Shown one piece after another: positions 7,944 through 16,748 of a stretch of 64,000 nt of DNA. The translations under genes and the position numbers were made by a program. The stretch lies in contig NZ_CP107852.1 of NCBI RefSeq assembly GCF_036346875.1, positions 7,192,001-7,256,000 on the forward strand. The letters are read 5' to 3'. The stretch's first letter is position 1, and every line of letters starts with the position of its first letter. The stretch comes from Nocardia sp. NBC_00508 (GTDB lineage: Bacteria > Actinomycetota > Actinomycetes > Mycobacteriales > Mycobacteriaceae). Under the pieces are notes generated by a model that saw only the letters and a list, made by a program, of their open reading frames with translations, did not search any database and was not told the origin of the DNA.

Positions 7944-9065
7944 GTGACCCAGGACACGCACATCGAGTGCCCGCGCCTCCTTCGCGAGCTGCGGGCCGAT
8001 TTGGCTGCGATCTCCGAGATGGTGACGGCCAGAATCGAACAGGATGATGAGGACTACGGCGACGCCGCGATCGGTCACCACGAATTGACGACTCTTGTGA
8101 CCGACAGCCTCGCAGCATTGCTGGACGCCATCGCCGACACCCCCCACTCGCTCGAACCTGCTCGCCGAATCGGACGGCTCAAGGCCGAGCGAGGGATCCC
8201 GCTGGACAGTTTGCTGCACGCCTTCCGCGTCGCGGGCTTGGCGTTCTGGGAGGTCATCGTCGAGCGCGCCGACCATGACGACCGTCCCGCTCTGCCCCAG
8301 CTGTCGACGCTGGTGTGGGCCACCATCGACGAGTACTCCGTCGCGGCGACCGACGCCTACCGGCGCATAGTCGTCGCCGCGGACGAACAACCCGGTCACC
8401 GGTTGTTGCGGGCACTGCTCGATCCCGATCTCCCACCGACGCGGCGCGAGGACTTGTGCAGAAGGATGCGCTTGCCCGCCCGAGGCACGTTCGTCGTCCT
8501 GGTCGGCGACATTCGCCTCGTCGCGACCGGAGTGACCACTGTTCGCACCTTTCTCTCCGACGACCGGGTAACCCTCGCCGCCGCAGACTCCCCGGTCACG
8601 CTCGACCGCGCGATACGCGCCGCGAGGACGCGAGCCGGTGCCAGCAAACCGTTCACCGACCTCGTATCCGCGCCTGCCGCGTTCGAGCAGGCCCGCCTCG
8701 CGTTCCGCTGTCTGAGCTCGGCGGACACCGGAATCCACATGTACGCCTCGTCGCCTGCGCGTGCCTTGATCGCGGCAAACTCCGAACTCGCCGAGGACGT
8801 CCTCTCGGATGCGCTCGCCGCATTCGATCGACTCCACCCCGACGACGCCGACGCTCTCGTGCAGACCGCCCTGGCCTGGTACGAGCTCGGTGGCTCCACG
8901 TCGGCGGTCGGCGAGCGCCTTCACCTGCACCGCAACACGGTGTTGCACCGTCTCAAGCGGATAGAGCGGCTCACCGGTTCAGCGTTCGCAGTGCCGGCCG
9001 ACGCGGCCCTGCTGTATTTGGCGCTGCAAGCACGGCTGCTCCAGGCACCCGGCGACCGGTCGTGA
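7944..9065 (+). CDS. PucR/CdaR-family transcriptional regulator
   Basis: The 373-residue protein has a long helical N-terminal region (about 1-150, including the pattern GRLKAERGIPLDSLLHAFRVAG common in actinobacterial PucR-like regulators), a GGDEF-like middle, and a C-terminal PucR helix-turn-helix near 325-365 (STSAVGERLHLHRNTVLHRLKRIERLTG). I used GTG 7944 because upstream codons in the longer frame overlap the remnant dehydrogenase and the palindrome; TTG 7935 is an alternative. Such regulators usually control an adjacent catabolic gene; here the divergent neighbour is the truncated aldehyde dehydrogenase, so it may have lost its local target. Confidence 0.85.
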   Translation: MTQDTHIECPRLLRELRADLAAISEMVTARIEQDDEDYGDAAIGHHELTTLVTDSLAALLDAIADTPHSLEPARRIGRLKAERGIPLDSLLHAFRVAGLAFWEVIVERADHDDRPALPQLSTLVWATIDEYSVAATDAYRRIVVAADEQPGHRLLRALLDPDLPPTRREDLCRRMRLPARGTFVVLVGDIRLVATGVTTVRTFLSDDRVTLAAADSPVTLDRAIRAARTRAGASKPFTDLVSAPAAFEQARLAFRCLSSADTGIHMYASSPARALIAANSELAEDVLSDALAAFDRLHPDDADALVQTALAWYELGGSTSAVGERLHLHRNTVLHRLKRIERLTGSAFAVPADAALLYLALQARLLQAPGDRS

Positions 9066-9094
9066 TCGACGTCGGTGTGCCCCGCGAACTCGAA

Positions 9095-10573
9095 CTATCG
9101 CTGGGCAGCGTTGTGTAGTCGACGGTGCTGGGATTGATGGGCCGCAAATGCGGCTTTGCGGGGCTGAGGTATCTGCTTGATCCCGGACAGATCGCGGCGC
9201 ACCACATGGTTTCGGTCGGCGAGTGATCCCAGACTGTAGCGTGATTGCAGCCCGAACAATTGGGTGCGGGTGCGGGCGCTCCAGCGGCGGGCGGCGGCCG
9301 TGCGGGTGGTCTGGAACGTGACCATGTACCCGCCCTCGTACAGCCGCAGCAGCGAGTAACCGGCGGGGTATTCCTTGATCGAGGCCACCTCCAAGAACTC
9401 CACCGGGATGCGGATGTCCGGGCGCGTGCGTCGATTGCGGTGCGTGTGCCCGCTGTGGTGCAGGAATACACCGGGTGAGCGCCCGTAGAGCTGGTGCACG
9501 GTGGCCGCATCATGCCGGTTGAGCACGAAGCCCGGGCCGCCGAGGTTGCTCAACCCCGACTCTCGGGTCACCGGGTGGTGGCCGAAAACCAGTGTCGGCT
9601 GGTCGGGCTCGGCGCGCAGCAGGCTGCGCAGGCGAGAAATCTGCTCGGCGTCGATGCGTCCGCCGGAGCCGTCGAGATCGGTGGTGTCGAGTCCGATCAC
9701 CCGCAGCCCGTCCAGACTGTAGCTGGACAGTCGCTGTCGGGGCAGAAAGTGCGGGCCCCAGCAGTCGTGGTGCGCAGTCCCCGGCAGTCGCAATCCCGAC
9801 TGCCAGTCCGCGCCGACCCGCGGCCGGTCGTGATTACCGCGGCACACCAACAGGTCTCCGCCGAGCTCGCCCCAATCGTCGAGCCGACGCCGCAGCTGAC
9901 GAGATTCGCTCGAGGTGCCGCCACTGGTGAGATCGCCTGCCAGCACCAGGTGGTCGACGTTGCGATCCGGCTCACGCACGTCGGTCAACAGCGCCTCGAG
10001 CATCACCGCCGGGTACGGGGCCATCCCGGGCTCCTGCCGCACTCCGGTCGGCAACGCGGCCACGATCTGGCCGCTCACCTCCTCGCCGAAGTGCAGGTCG
10101 TTGGCCAGCGCGATAGTGCGCAGCAGCCGCCCTGGTGGCGGCGTGAGGGTGCGGAACTCGTGTTTCTGATCCTCTTTCCACCAACCCATCGTCAAACCGG
10201 AGGCTGCCCGCACGCCGCGCGAGCGGGCCTCCAACCGGTAGTGCCTGCCCGGTTCGAGCCCGGTGATTTCGACGTAGTGGAAGGCGGTGGGTGCGGGGTC
10301 GGAGTGCACGACCGGCAGCGGCTGACGCGAATCCGCCGGTCCGAGTGCGAGTTCGGTGTCCGTTGCGACCGGCCGCCAGCGCCCGATCGGGTCAGCCGCT
10401 GCGGTCGTCCAGCTGACCGCCACCGACTGATCGCTCACCGTGATGAGCTCCAGATCCCGGGCTATGAGCGAACGAGGCTGGGGCGCCAGCAGCGCGAGTC
10501 CGCCGACCGGAAGCGCGGCCACTGCGGCCAGCGCGGTGAGCGTGGTCCTACGGGAGAACTCGTGGTGGCCCAT
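9095..10573 (-). CDS. Tat-exported metallophosphoesterase
   Basis: This 492-residue protein begins with a twin-arginine signal (SRRTTLTALAAVAALPVG), so it should act outside the membrane. Residues about 40-145 look like the fibronectin-like N-terminal domain of purple-acid-phosphatase-type enzymes (VSDQSVAVSWTT, GLEPGRHYRLEA). The catalytic domain shows the metal-binding series NDLHFG, AGDLTSGG, RGNHDR, FGHHPV and SGHTHRNR, all intact. It therefore should hydrolyse phosphate mono- or diesters with two metals; the substrate is not readable. ATG 10573 is chosen because it opens the Tat signal; a longer frame to 10651 has no such logic. It converges with the PucR-type gene. Confidence 0.92.
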   Translation of the reverse strand: MGHHEFSRRTTLTALAAVAALPVGGLALLAPQPRSLIARDLELITVSDQSVAVSWTTAAADPIGRWRPVATDTELALGPADSRQPLPVVHSDPAPTAFHYVEITGLEPGRHYRLEARSRGVRAASGLTMGWWKEDQKHEFRTLTPPPGRLLRTIALANDLHFGEEVSGQIVAALPTGVRQEPGMAPYPAVMLEALLTDVREPDRNVDHLVLAGDLTSGGTSSESRQLRRRLDDWGELGGDLLVCRGNHDRPRVGADWQSGLRLPGTAHHDCWGPHFLPRQRLSSYSLDGLRVIGLDTTDLDGSGGRIDAEQISRLRSLLRAEPDQPTLVFGHHPVTRESGLSNLGGPGFVLNRHDAATVHQLYGRSPGVFLHHSGHTHRNRRTRPDIRIPVEFLEVASIKEYPAGYSLLRLYEGGYMVTFQTTRTAAARRWSARTRTQLFGLQSRYSLGSLADRNHVVRRDLSGIKQIPQPRKAAFAAHQSQHRRLHNAAQR

Positions 10574-10726
10574 CGCAACCCCTGACCTAGGTCTCGTCGA
10601 TGCATCGACGGACCCGACGTTATTGGGGCAACCGTGCCACTCCGTGAACAACGGTTGAGCTGCGCCGGTCGGTTGGCCGCCGGTTTCCTGAATAGGCCGC
10701 TGTCCGCGTCAGCCGCAGTTCACGGA

Positions 10727-10873
10727 CTATTCGATCGGGGTCGCTGAACCGGGTGTCGGGGGGAGCCAGCCCGCGAGTCCAACTATCTCCGCGGCGATTT
10801 CGGCAGCCGAACGTTCATCGGTCGTGATTCGGTGGCCCCCGTGTCGGCAACTGGTCTCCAGTCGGTGTGCCAT
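10727..10873 (-). pseudogene. Possible C-terminal remnant of a P-loop NTPase
   Basis: A 48-codon minus-strand frame ends HGGHRITTDERSAAEIAAEI followed by VGLAGW. This resembles the last helix of small AAA/shikimate-kinase-like proteins, where a TDGRSPEEIAAEI-type pattern is common. No Walker A or other core part is found upstream, so it would be a relic. The match is short and the call is weak. Confidence 0.3.
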
Positions 10874-11318
10874 GGCAGTTGGCCTACATCGCAGCAAGGT
10901 TGCGCTCCGCCAGACCGTGCGCCCACGTAGACGGGTAGGCCATATCGAGAAAGTCGCCTACGCCGGATACGTGCTGATCTTGACGACTCCTTCGTCAGAG
11001 TCGATGATTATTTGTCGGCCTTTTCAAGTCGGTGGTTCTTCCGGCCGGACGGATGAATCGAACGACCTGCCCATATGCTCGGCACTTTTGCCGTCGGGAC
11101 CCTACGGCGCCGAGTCGATCTGCGCTTATTTCAAACTATCGACTGCCGTCGAGGCGTGATGCGGGATGAATAGTTGACAAAGAAAAATAGAAGTCTGTTT
11201 TCGGCCCTAATGCCGACCGATGGTCCGATCAACAACGTGGTGAGCCAGAGGATTCGAATACGCCGCAGCCGGACTCGACGGCGGGCACGGGAAAGGCTCG
11301 CCCGAGGAGGTTCACAAC
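10874..11318. other. Non-coding stretch before the SHOCT protein
   Basis: About 445 bases with no supportable gene. The GC content drops around 11160-11200, where TTGACA occurs at 11173-11178 in an A-rich run; this could be the -35 part of the downstream promoter, but no convincing -10 sequence follows at the usual distance. Confidence 0.4.
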
Positions 11319-11732
11319 ATGGATTCGTTCTGGGATTACGTGTGGTACACGATCCTCGTGTTCGCCTTCGTGGCGTACCTGATCGTTCTGTTCCAGATTC
11401 TGGTGGATCTGTTTCGCGACCACTCCGTCTCCGGCGTGGCCAAGGCCGTGTGGGTGATCGCGCTGGTGGTGTTGCCGTACCTGACGGCGCTGGTGTATCT
11501 GATCGTCCGGGGGCGGGGCATGGCGCTGCGCGCCCAACGGTCGCAGGCGGAGGCGAAGCAAGCAACCGATCAGTACATCCGGCAAGTCGCGGGCAAGTCC
11601 CCGGCCGAGAGCATCGCCGACGCCAAAGCCCTGCGCGACGCCGGTGTCATCACCGACGTGGAGTTCGAGCAGCTCAAGGCTCAAGCCCTGGGGCAACCCG
11701 TTTCAGCACCCAATGCGTCGACCGGGCCGTGA
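11319..11732 (+). CDS. Two-TM membrane protein with PLDc_N-like and SHOCT domains
   Basis: The 137-residue protein has two membrane helices (about 8-33 and 42-64) in the arrangement of the phospholipase-D-nuclease N-terminal family (IVLFQILVDLFRDHSVSGVAKAVWV). A cytoplasmic linker and a C-terminal SHOCT motif follow (about 97-125, AKALRDAGVITDVEFEQLKAQ). SHOCT modules are short oligomerisation or targeting helices; function is unknown. GAGGAGG lies just upstream of the ATG. This architecture is frequent in actinobacteria. The gene is monocistronic. Confidence 0.88.
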   Translation: MDSFWDYVWYTILVFAFVAYLIVLFQILVDLFRDHSVSGVAKAVWVIALVVLPYLTALVYLIVRGRGMALRAQRSQAEAKQATDQYIRQVAGKSPAESIADAKALRDAGVITDVEFEQLKAQALGQPVSAPNASTGP

Positions 11733-12071
11733 TCCTACGGCCCAGCCCGTCCTCGTCGGCGTACTCAGGATGTGAGGTCGCACCTGGGCCTGACAGTTGG
11801 GCGTGACTGCGTCGAAGCAACGTGCTGGGTGGCTCCTCGGCTCCAGCCACCCCAGCCATCCGGTCGCCGGAATGGCGCACGCTAGTACCGCGGAACTGAG
11901 AATCGAGACGGAATTGCCCAATTCGCGGAGCTTCTCGGCCCTCATTATCGGACTTCGTTGGCGCACACCCTGTCCGACCGCTTCGGCGAAACTATGCGCG
12001 ACAAATATGGACAAGGCTGTGCCGAGTACCACCAGGATTCCGACGTATTTGTCCGCCGTGACCACCGGCAC
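11703..12071 (-). CDS. Possible small membrane protein or remnant
   Basis: From GTG 12071 the frame gives VPVVTADKYVGILVVLGTAL followed by a stretch ending AHSFAEAVGQGVRQRSP and a second hydrophobic segment (ILSSAVLACAIPATGWLGW). The N-terminal part looks like genuine membrane protein sequence rather than antisense noise. The last 35 codons are polar, low in structure, and overlap the end of the SHOCT gene, so the protein has probably lost its proper C-terminus. The frame also stays open upstream, antisense to the DUF7144 gene, which weakens the case for the start. Likely a degraded member of an uncharacterised membrane family. Confidence 0.4.
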   Translation of the reverse strand: MPVVTADKYVGILVVLGTALSIFVAHSFAEAVGQGVRQRSPIMRAEKLRELGNSVSILSSAVLACAIPATGWLGWLEPRSHPARCFDAVTPNCQAQVRPHILSTPTRTGWAVGSRPGRRIGC

Positions 12072-12116
12072 CAGTGCCGAATCCGAATCCACGACCACCC
12101 AGCAGAGGTGTGACCC

Positions 12117-12530
12117 ATGGCCAGGACAACCGAACCCAACCAGCACCCGACCAGACAGGCTGTTGCGGCCGGCACGTCGATCGGCGCGGCGATCCTCCTG
12201 CTGATCACCGGTATCGCCTCGATTCTCCAGGGAATCTCCGCGATCGCCAAAGACGAAATCTACGTGGCAGGACCCGAGTACACCTACCAGTTCAACACGA
12301 CCGGATGGGGATGGATTCATCTCGTCCTCGGCATCCTCCTGGTGATCGCCGCGCTCGGGCTGATGACCGGAGCAGCTTGGGCCAGGGTGATAGCCGTTGT
12401 CCTCGCCGCGCTGTCCATCCTCGGAAACTTCTTGTGGCTCCCCTATTACCCAGGGTGGTCGATCCTTGTGATCGCACTCGATGTCGTGGTGATCTGGGCC
12501 GTCACCACCTGGCAGCCGAATCGCCCCTGA
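12117..12530 (+). CDS. DUF7144-type four-TM membrane protein
   Basis: The 137-residue protein has four hydrophobic segments (about 17-40, 63-82, 85-104 and 112-130) with the recognisable actinobacterial pattern TGWGWIHLVLGILLVIAALGLMTGAAWAR and NFLWLPYYPGWSILVIALD split across segments. This fits the family I know as DUF7144, whose function is unknown. A GAGGTG sequence precedes the ATG. It is not in an evident operon. Confidence 0.85.
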   Translation: MARTTEPNQHPTRQAVAAGTSIGAAILLLITGIASILQGISAIAKDEIYVAGPEYTYQFNTTGWGWIHLVLGILLVIAALGLMTGAAWARVIAVVLAALSILGNFLWLPYYPGWSILVIALDVVVIWAVTTWQPNRP

Positions 12531-12623
12531 CCCAGCGGCTGCGGACAATGGCCGCTCTGTCTGCCAGAGCCTGGGCCCACCGCTATACGTCGAACCAGCG
12601 GCACCGCCTTCTAGCCTCGTTGA

Positions 12624-13046
12624 GTGCACTTGGAACTGATCGCCATTGTCGTCGCGGAGTACGACCCTGCCATCGACTTCTTTGTGAATACTCTCGGCTT
12701 CGACCTGGTCGAGGACATCCCGTCACTGACGAACGACGGGCGTCCGAAACGATGGGTCGTCGTTCGCCCGCCCGGCGCGCAGACTGGGATCTTGCTTGCC
12801 CGCGCCGACGGCACCCGTCAACTCGCCGCTGTCGGTGACCAGACCGCGGGCCGCGTCGGCTTCTTCCTTCGCGTCGACGACTTCGACCAGGCATACACGC
12901 GGATGACCGCAGCGAACGTCGAGTTCGTGACCCAACCGCGCACCGAACCCTATGGCAGGGTTGCCGTCTTCCTCGACATTGCAGGAAACCGCTGGGACCT
13001 TCTCGGACCCGTCGAGAACCCGGACACCACCGGCCGGGAACGATGA
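12624..13046 (+). CDS. VOC (glyoxalase-fold) family protein
   Basis: The 140-residue product fits a single vicinal-oxygen-chelate unit made of two beta-alpha-beta-beta-beta modules: ELIAIVVAEYDPAIDFFVNTLGF at the start and VGFFLRVDDFDQAYTRMTAANVEF in the middle, ending VFLDIAGNRWDLLGP. Typical metal ligands are H at residue 2 and a Glu near the C-terminus; here the late position reads NRWDLLG, so metal binding is not assured. Members include dioxygenases, glyoxalases and drug-binding proteins; no substrate can be named. The start is GTG 12624. Confidence 0.85.
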   Translation: MHLELIAIVVAEYDPAIDFFVNTLGFDLVEDIPSLTNDGRPKRWVVVRPPGAQTGILLARADGTRQLAAVGDQTAGRVGFFLRVDDFDQAYTRMTAANVEFVTQPRTEPYGRVAVFLDIAGNRWDLLGPVENPDTTGRER

Positions 13047-13054
13047 ACAGTCCC

Positions 13055-13309
13055 TCACCTTTCTTGCAGTGATCGGCGACGGAACAATCGTCGGATACGC
13101 CCACCGACACTGGAAAGTGTCCGCGGTCCCGGAACGGCGGTATCCCCGGATTCCGGGGCCGACGTCGCCTGGGCGAATCGCACATGCAGTTGTTCGCGGA
13201 CCTGGTCCGGGGTGTAGGCACGGCGCCGGCGCTCGGCGCGCACCACCACGACACCGGTGGCGACCACACCGGCTGCACCCGCCAATCCCAACACCTTCCA
13301 CCACCTCAT
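13055..13309 (-). CDS. Small single-pass membrane protein (84 aa)
   Basis: The ATG at 13309 opens MRWWKVLGLAGAAGVVATG, one N-terminal membrane anchor, followed by a basic stretch (RAERRRRAYTPDQVREQLHVRF) and a Pro/Arg-rich tail. The YTPDQVREQL pattern is shared by small actinobacterial membrane proteins of unknown function. It is divergent from the permuted papain-like gene with only 18 bases between the starts, so the two probably share a promoter region. It was chosen over the longer 165-codon frame because upstream codons are antisense to the neighbour. Confidence 0.72.
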   Translation of the reverse strand: MRWWKVLGLAGAAGVVATGVVVVRAERRRRAYTPDQVREQLHVRFAQATSAPESGDTAVPGPRTLSSVGGRIRRLFRRRSLQER

Positions 13310-13327
13310 ACCGCATAGGCTACGACC

Positions 13328-13987
13328 ATGACGGGGATGGGCATCAGTCTTGATCGAGCGGTCGATGTCACCCGTACGGGTGACATCTGGCTTTTCCGTG
13401 GCCATTCGACAGCCGACCGGGTGATCCGTATGACGACCAACAGCCCGGTGAACCATGTCGGGATGTCCGTCGTGATCGACGATCTGCCCGCCCTGATCTG
13501 GCACGCGGAGCTCGGACGATCCCTGACCGACATGTGGTCGGGAACCACGCACCGCGGCGTCCAGTTACACAACCTGCGCGATGCTGTGCTGGTGTGGGCA
13601 CACCGCTACGGCCAACAGGCCTGGTTGCGCCAGTTGGACCCTGCTGCCACCCGAGAGATGGAGGACACCGTGCTGCGCACGATCGCCCGGCTCGACGGCA
13701 CACCGTTCCCCTCCACCGCCGCTCTGGCGGGGCGCTGGCTACGCGGCCGCGCACGCCTCCCCCGCCGCAAAACGAGCGAGTCGGCTGCCCGGGAACTGGA
13801 GAACGCGTATTGCGCCGAAATCGTCGCTGCGACATACCAAGCGATGGGACTGCTGCCCCAACACCGTAGCCCCGACTGGTACGACCCGGGCCGATTCTGG
13901 AGCGGAGACAAACTGCGGCTGTCCGGCAACCACGAACTGGGTGGCGAAATAGCCGTCCGAACACCGGCCGATGAGAGTGCTGACTGA
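13328..13987 (+). CDS. Permuted papain-like (YiiX/C92-type) cysteine hydrolase
   Basis: The 219-residue protein has the circularly permuted NlpC/P60 order: an N-terminal GDIWLFRG strand, the catalytic His in NSPVNHVGMSVV (H43), and the catalytic Cys late, in ENAYCAEIVAATYQAMG (C162). In a standard NlpC/P60 enzyme the Cys comes first. Such proteins are thought to hydrolyse lipid- or peptide-type amide or ester bonds; the substrate here is unknown. There is no signal peptide. ATG 13328 is used; ATG 13337 is also possible. The first codons contain a 24-base palindrome. Confidence 0.78.
   Translation: MTGMGISLDRAVDVTRTGDIWLFRGHSTADRVIRMTTNSPVNHVGMSVVIDDLPALIWHAELGRSLTDMWSGTTHRGVQLHNLRDAVLVWAHRYGQQAWLRQLDPAATREMEDTVLRTIARLDGTPFPSTAALAGRWLRGRARLPRRKTSESAARELENAYCAEIVAATYQAMGLLPQHRSPDWYDPGRFWSGDKLRLSGNHELGGEIAVRTPADESAD
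13364..13387. repeat. 24-base perfect palindrome inside a coding region
   Basis: GATGTCACCCGT (13364-13375) is followed without gap by its exact complement ACGGGTGACATC (13376-13387). It covers codons 13-20 of the papain-like gene. As mRNA it would make a strong stem without a proper loop; as DNA it is a good dimer site close to two divergent promoters. Function is inference. Confidence 0.7.
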
Positions 13988-14103
13988 GCAACGCCTCGGC
14001 GCCCGCAGGCACACCAGTCGCGCTGCGGCTCCGGAACGGGCGCTCCAGCGTTCCGAATCGGACGCCGAACGAGTGGCGCGCGGAGCAACCGCATCTGGCC
14101 GGT

Positions 14104-14922
14104 TCAGGCCGATCGGCGTGCGGTGACCAGCAGGTACTCCCATTCCATCCGCCCGTTGCCCAGGTCATGCCGGGAAGCGAGATCCGCGAGCTCCCCGTCC
14201 AACCGCGCGATCCGGTCGGGTTCGGTGGAAATGGCCTTGTACACCGCGACTGTCGGTCCGTAGTAAGTCTTGAAGAAGTCGCGGAACGCGACGCCGTCGG
14301 CGAAGCGATCGATGACCGCGCTTTCACGCCGCAACTCCAGCTCGGTAACGCGATCGCCCAACAGCGACCGGACATGCGCCTCGTCGCCCCACTGTGGCGG
14401 CGGCAGCGCACCGGGCGGGGGCGGCGGAGCGAACGGTTTCATCGTGGCGAACATCTGCCCGATGAATCCGGTGGGCGTCCAGTTGATCAGCCCGATCGTG
14501 CCGCCCGGCTTGGCGACCCGCACCAGTTCATCCGCGGCCGCCCGGTGGAACGGCGCGAACATGACGCCTACACACGAGATCACGACGTCGAACTCGGCAT
14601 CGGCGTAGGGCAATGCCTCGGCGTCGGCTTCCTGCCACTGTAGGTCGACGCCCCGGGCGGCGGCGATACGACGGCCCGCCTCGAACAGCTCCGGCGTGAG
14701 GTCGCTCGCCACGACGTCCGCACCGGTCTCCGCGGCAGGGATTGCGGCATTGCCGGATCCGGCCGCAATGTCCAGCACACGCTGACCCGGGCGGATACGG
14801 CAGGCTTCGACGAGACGCCGGCCCAGCCCAGGGATGACTTCGGTGGCGACGGCCGGGTAGTCGCCCAGTGCCCACATGGCGCGATGCCGCGTCTTGAGAT
14901 CAGCGGGGCCGGATTCGGTCAT
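14104..14922 (-). CDS. Class I SAM-dependent methyltransferase
   Basis: The 272-residue protein has the Rossmann-like methyltransferase motifs in order: motif I RVLDIAAGSGNAAIPAAETG, an acidic end of strand two (DVVASDLTPE), motif II near EADAEALPYADAEFDVVIS, and post-motif sequence VAKPGGTIGLINWTP. This is the UbiE/Methyltransf_11 type. The lid region (PPPPPGALPPPQWGDEAHVRSLLG) is common in actinobacterial members, and the substrate is unknown. No neighbour suggests a pathway; it is monocistronic and convergent with the papain-like gene. Confidence 0.9.
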   Translation of the reverse strand: MTESGPADLKTRHRAMWALGDYPAVATEVIPGLGRRLVEACRIRPGQRVLDIAAGSGNAAIPAAETGADVVASDLTPELFEAGRRIAAARGVDLQWQEADAEALPYADAEFDVVISCVGVMFAPFHRAAADELVRVAKPGGTIGLINWTPTGFIGQMFATMKPFAPPPPPGALPPPQWGDEAHVRSLLGDRVTELELRRESAVIDRFADGVAFRDFFKTYYGPTVAVYKAISTEPDRIARLDGELADLASRHDLGNGRMEWEYLLVTARRSA

Positions 14923-15175
14923 CTGATGCTCCCTCTGTCGTCTGGCCGGTGGACGCTGCTGAAGATGGGTTTCTGCGCGAGCAGGTGTTTACCCGACCGA
15001 GGTCACAGCAAACGGGACCACCAGCGCGGGGCCGCGGGGATTTCCCGCGGGCCTATGCCCGACCAGCCACTCCGCCGAAGGTGTTGACAGAAGGAGCTAC
15101 CCGCCCTGCTGGATCGACGGGATGCCGAACATGGCAGTGGTACGTCGCGGCGCCGCGGCTGACGGGGTTCCACGA

Positions 15176-16582
15176 CTACCGGTAGCAGTAGGAGTCCGAG
15201 GAGGCGTCGCCGCCTTGGAGGCGTACCTGGTGCACACGCAGACCTCGAAAGTCTTCGTCGTGTGGGAAGAACGACTCGTCGACGGTCATTCCGCCGTCGG
15301 GATCGGTGCGCATCACGGCCATCCAGGCGCCGACCCCCTCCGGGTAGAACTGGTCGTCCCACGCGCCGTAGAGCGAGTTGGTGAGGTAGACCCGCCGACC
15401 GTTGCGGCTGATCTCGACCATCTGGGGGCCGCCGGCAAGCGGCTGGTCCGGCGCGGCCGGATGGGCGGTGCGGCTCACGATCCCGCCGAGACGGACGGAC
15501 CCGGTCTGTTTCGGATTGGCCGGATCGCGCACGTCGAACTGCGCGAGTTCCCCGGTACCCCAGCACGAGACGTAGAGCCATGCGTCGTCGACCGACAGAT
15601 CGATGTCGCTGACCAGCGGTGGCACCGCGCCGAACGGTTTCAGCGCCGGCGGCAGCAGGTCGGGATCCGCCGGCTCGGCCGGGATGGTGATCACCTTGTC
15701 GACCGCCCACGCTCCACCGTCTCGGTGCCAACGCCACACGGAGGCCGATAGATCCTCGGTTGAGATCACCACGCCGACGAACCCCCAGGTGGCGTCCGGA
15801 TCGTGCGAAGGGCGCAGCTCGAGTGGCATCTGGTGGTGCTCGCCGAGATCGATCCGCTGCTGGTGCCGACCGGCGGTGAGGTCCCAGAAGTGGATCGCGT
15901 GGCCGTACTCGTTGGCCAGCAGCAGCTCCGGTTTCAGCCCGTCCTCGATCATGGACGGAGTGCCCCACTCGCTGCTGACCAGCGTGTTCTGGTTGAGATG
16001 CCACCAGGCGTCGTACGCGAAGTATTGCGGCCCACGGTCGGTCTCCCATTGCCGCAGCACATCGAACGTGTCGTGATCGAGCAGCGCGATCCCGCCCGGT
16101 CCGTCCGATCCGTCTGCCGCGCCGAGGCAGGTCATGAACACACCGTCCGGCCCGCAGTGCAGCGTGTGCGGACGGGAGTAGCCGGCCCTGGCCGCGAGCT
16201 CGGAGCTGTCCACGATCTTGGACAGGGTGGGTCGGCGTGGGTCGGGTCGGGTGTCGAACACATACAGGCGCGACGAGCGCAGACCCGGCACGATCAGGTA
16301 CCGCCGCGCCAGCCCTTCGGTGTGGTGGCCTTCGTGCTTCAGCGCGCTGCTGCAGGCGTTCCAGCCGAAATGGTGCAGCTCGTTGCCTAGGTGAGGTACC
16401 TCGGTCCAGCCCACCACCTGGCCGTAGGTGGCCGAGCCCGGATCCACATCGATGACCGACAGCGCATCTGGCTTCTGTGCCGCGCGGTCGAACGCGACAA
16501 CGTATGCGAGCCGCTCCGGTGGGGCGGCAGCCGCCTCCGCTGCGCTCCGATAGAAGGTCGGGTCCATTTCCGACTGATTCAT
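15176..16582 (-). CDS. Selenium-binding protein SBP56 / methanethiol oxidase family
   Basis: From ATG 16582, with a clear AGGAGG nearby, the product is 468 residues, matching the usual 450-470 of this family. Signature stretches include HHFGWNACSSALKHEGHH, the SRPHTLHCGPDG repeat region, SSEWGTPSMIEDGL, EYGHAIHFWDL and VSCWGTGELAQFDVRDP. Family members are beta-propeller, copper-dependent methanethiol oxidases that yield formaldehyde, hydrogen peroxide and hydrogen sulfide; the activity here is inferred. The longer open frame to 16843 lacks a start signal. No copper chaperone gene is adjacent. Confidence 0.93.
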   Translation of the reverse strand: MNQSEMDPTFYRSAAEAAAAPPERLAYVVAFDRAAQKPDALSVIDVDPGSATYGQVVGWTEVPHLGNELHHFGWNACSSALKHEGHHTEGLARRYLIVPGLRSSRLYVFDTRPDPRRPTLSKIVDSSELAARAGYSRPHTLHCGPDGVFMTCLGAADGSDGPGGIALLDHDTFDVLRQWETDRGPQYFAYDAWWHLNQNTLVSSEWGTPSMIEDGLKPELLLANEYGHAIHFWDLTAGRHQQRIDLGEHHQMPLELRPSHDPDATWGFVGVVISTEDLSASVWRWHRDGGAWAVDKVITIPAEPADPDLLPPALKPFGAVPPLVSDIDLSVDDAWLYVSCWGTGELAQFDVRDPANPKQTGSVRLGGIVSRTAHPAAPDQPLAGGPQMVEISRNGRRVYLTNSLYGAWDDQFYPEGVGAWMAVMRTDPDGGMTVDESFFPHDEDFRGLRVHQVRLQGGDASSDSYCYR

Positions 16583-16748
16583 GTCAGCCTCCTTCCTGCC
16601 GACGGGCGGAGACCCACGCACCTCGCCCTGGCGGTCCCGAGGTCGGCGCGACCCGTGTGGCCGCGTACCGCAATGGCGCGGGCAGGCAGTAACAAGTCTC
16701 CGCCTTTCGACGTAGATCGACCAGCTACCGTCGGCGCGGCGGCGGAGC

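Noticed and set aside
9592..9930. Plus-strand frames inside the metallophosphoesterase gene
   Set aside because: Antisense shadow frames with Arg/Ala-rich composition.
12072..12629. Upstream extension of the 11703-12071 minus-strand frame
   Set aside because: It is antisense to the DUF7144 gene and its codons are not protein-like; only the hydrophobic part after 12071 looks real.
14032..14055. Inverted repeat CGGAACG...CGTTCCG as terminator between convergent genes
   Set aside because: Seven-base arms with a ten-base loop and no T-run are too weak to call with confidence.
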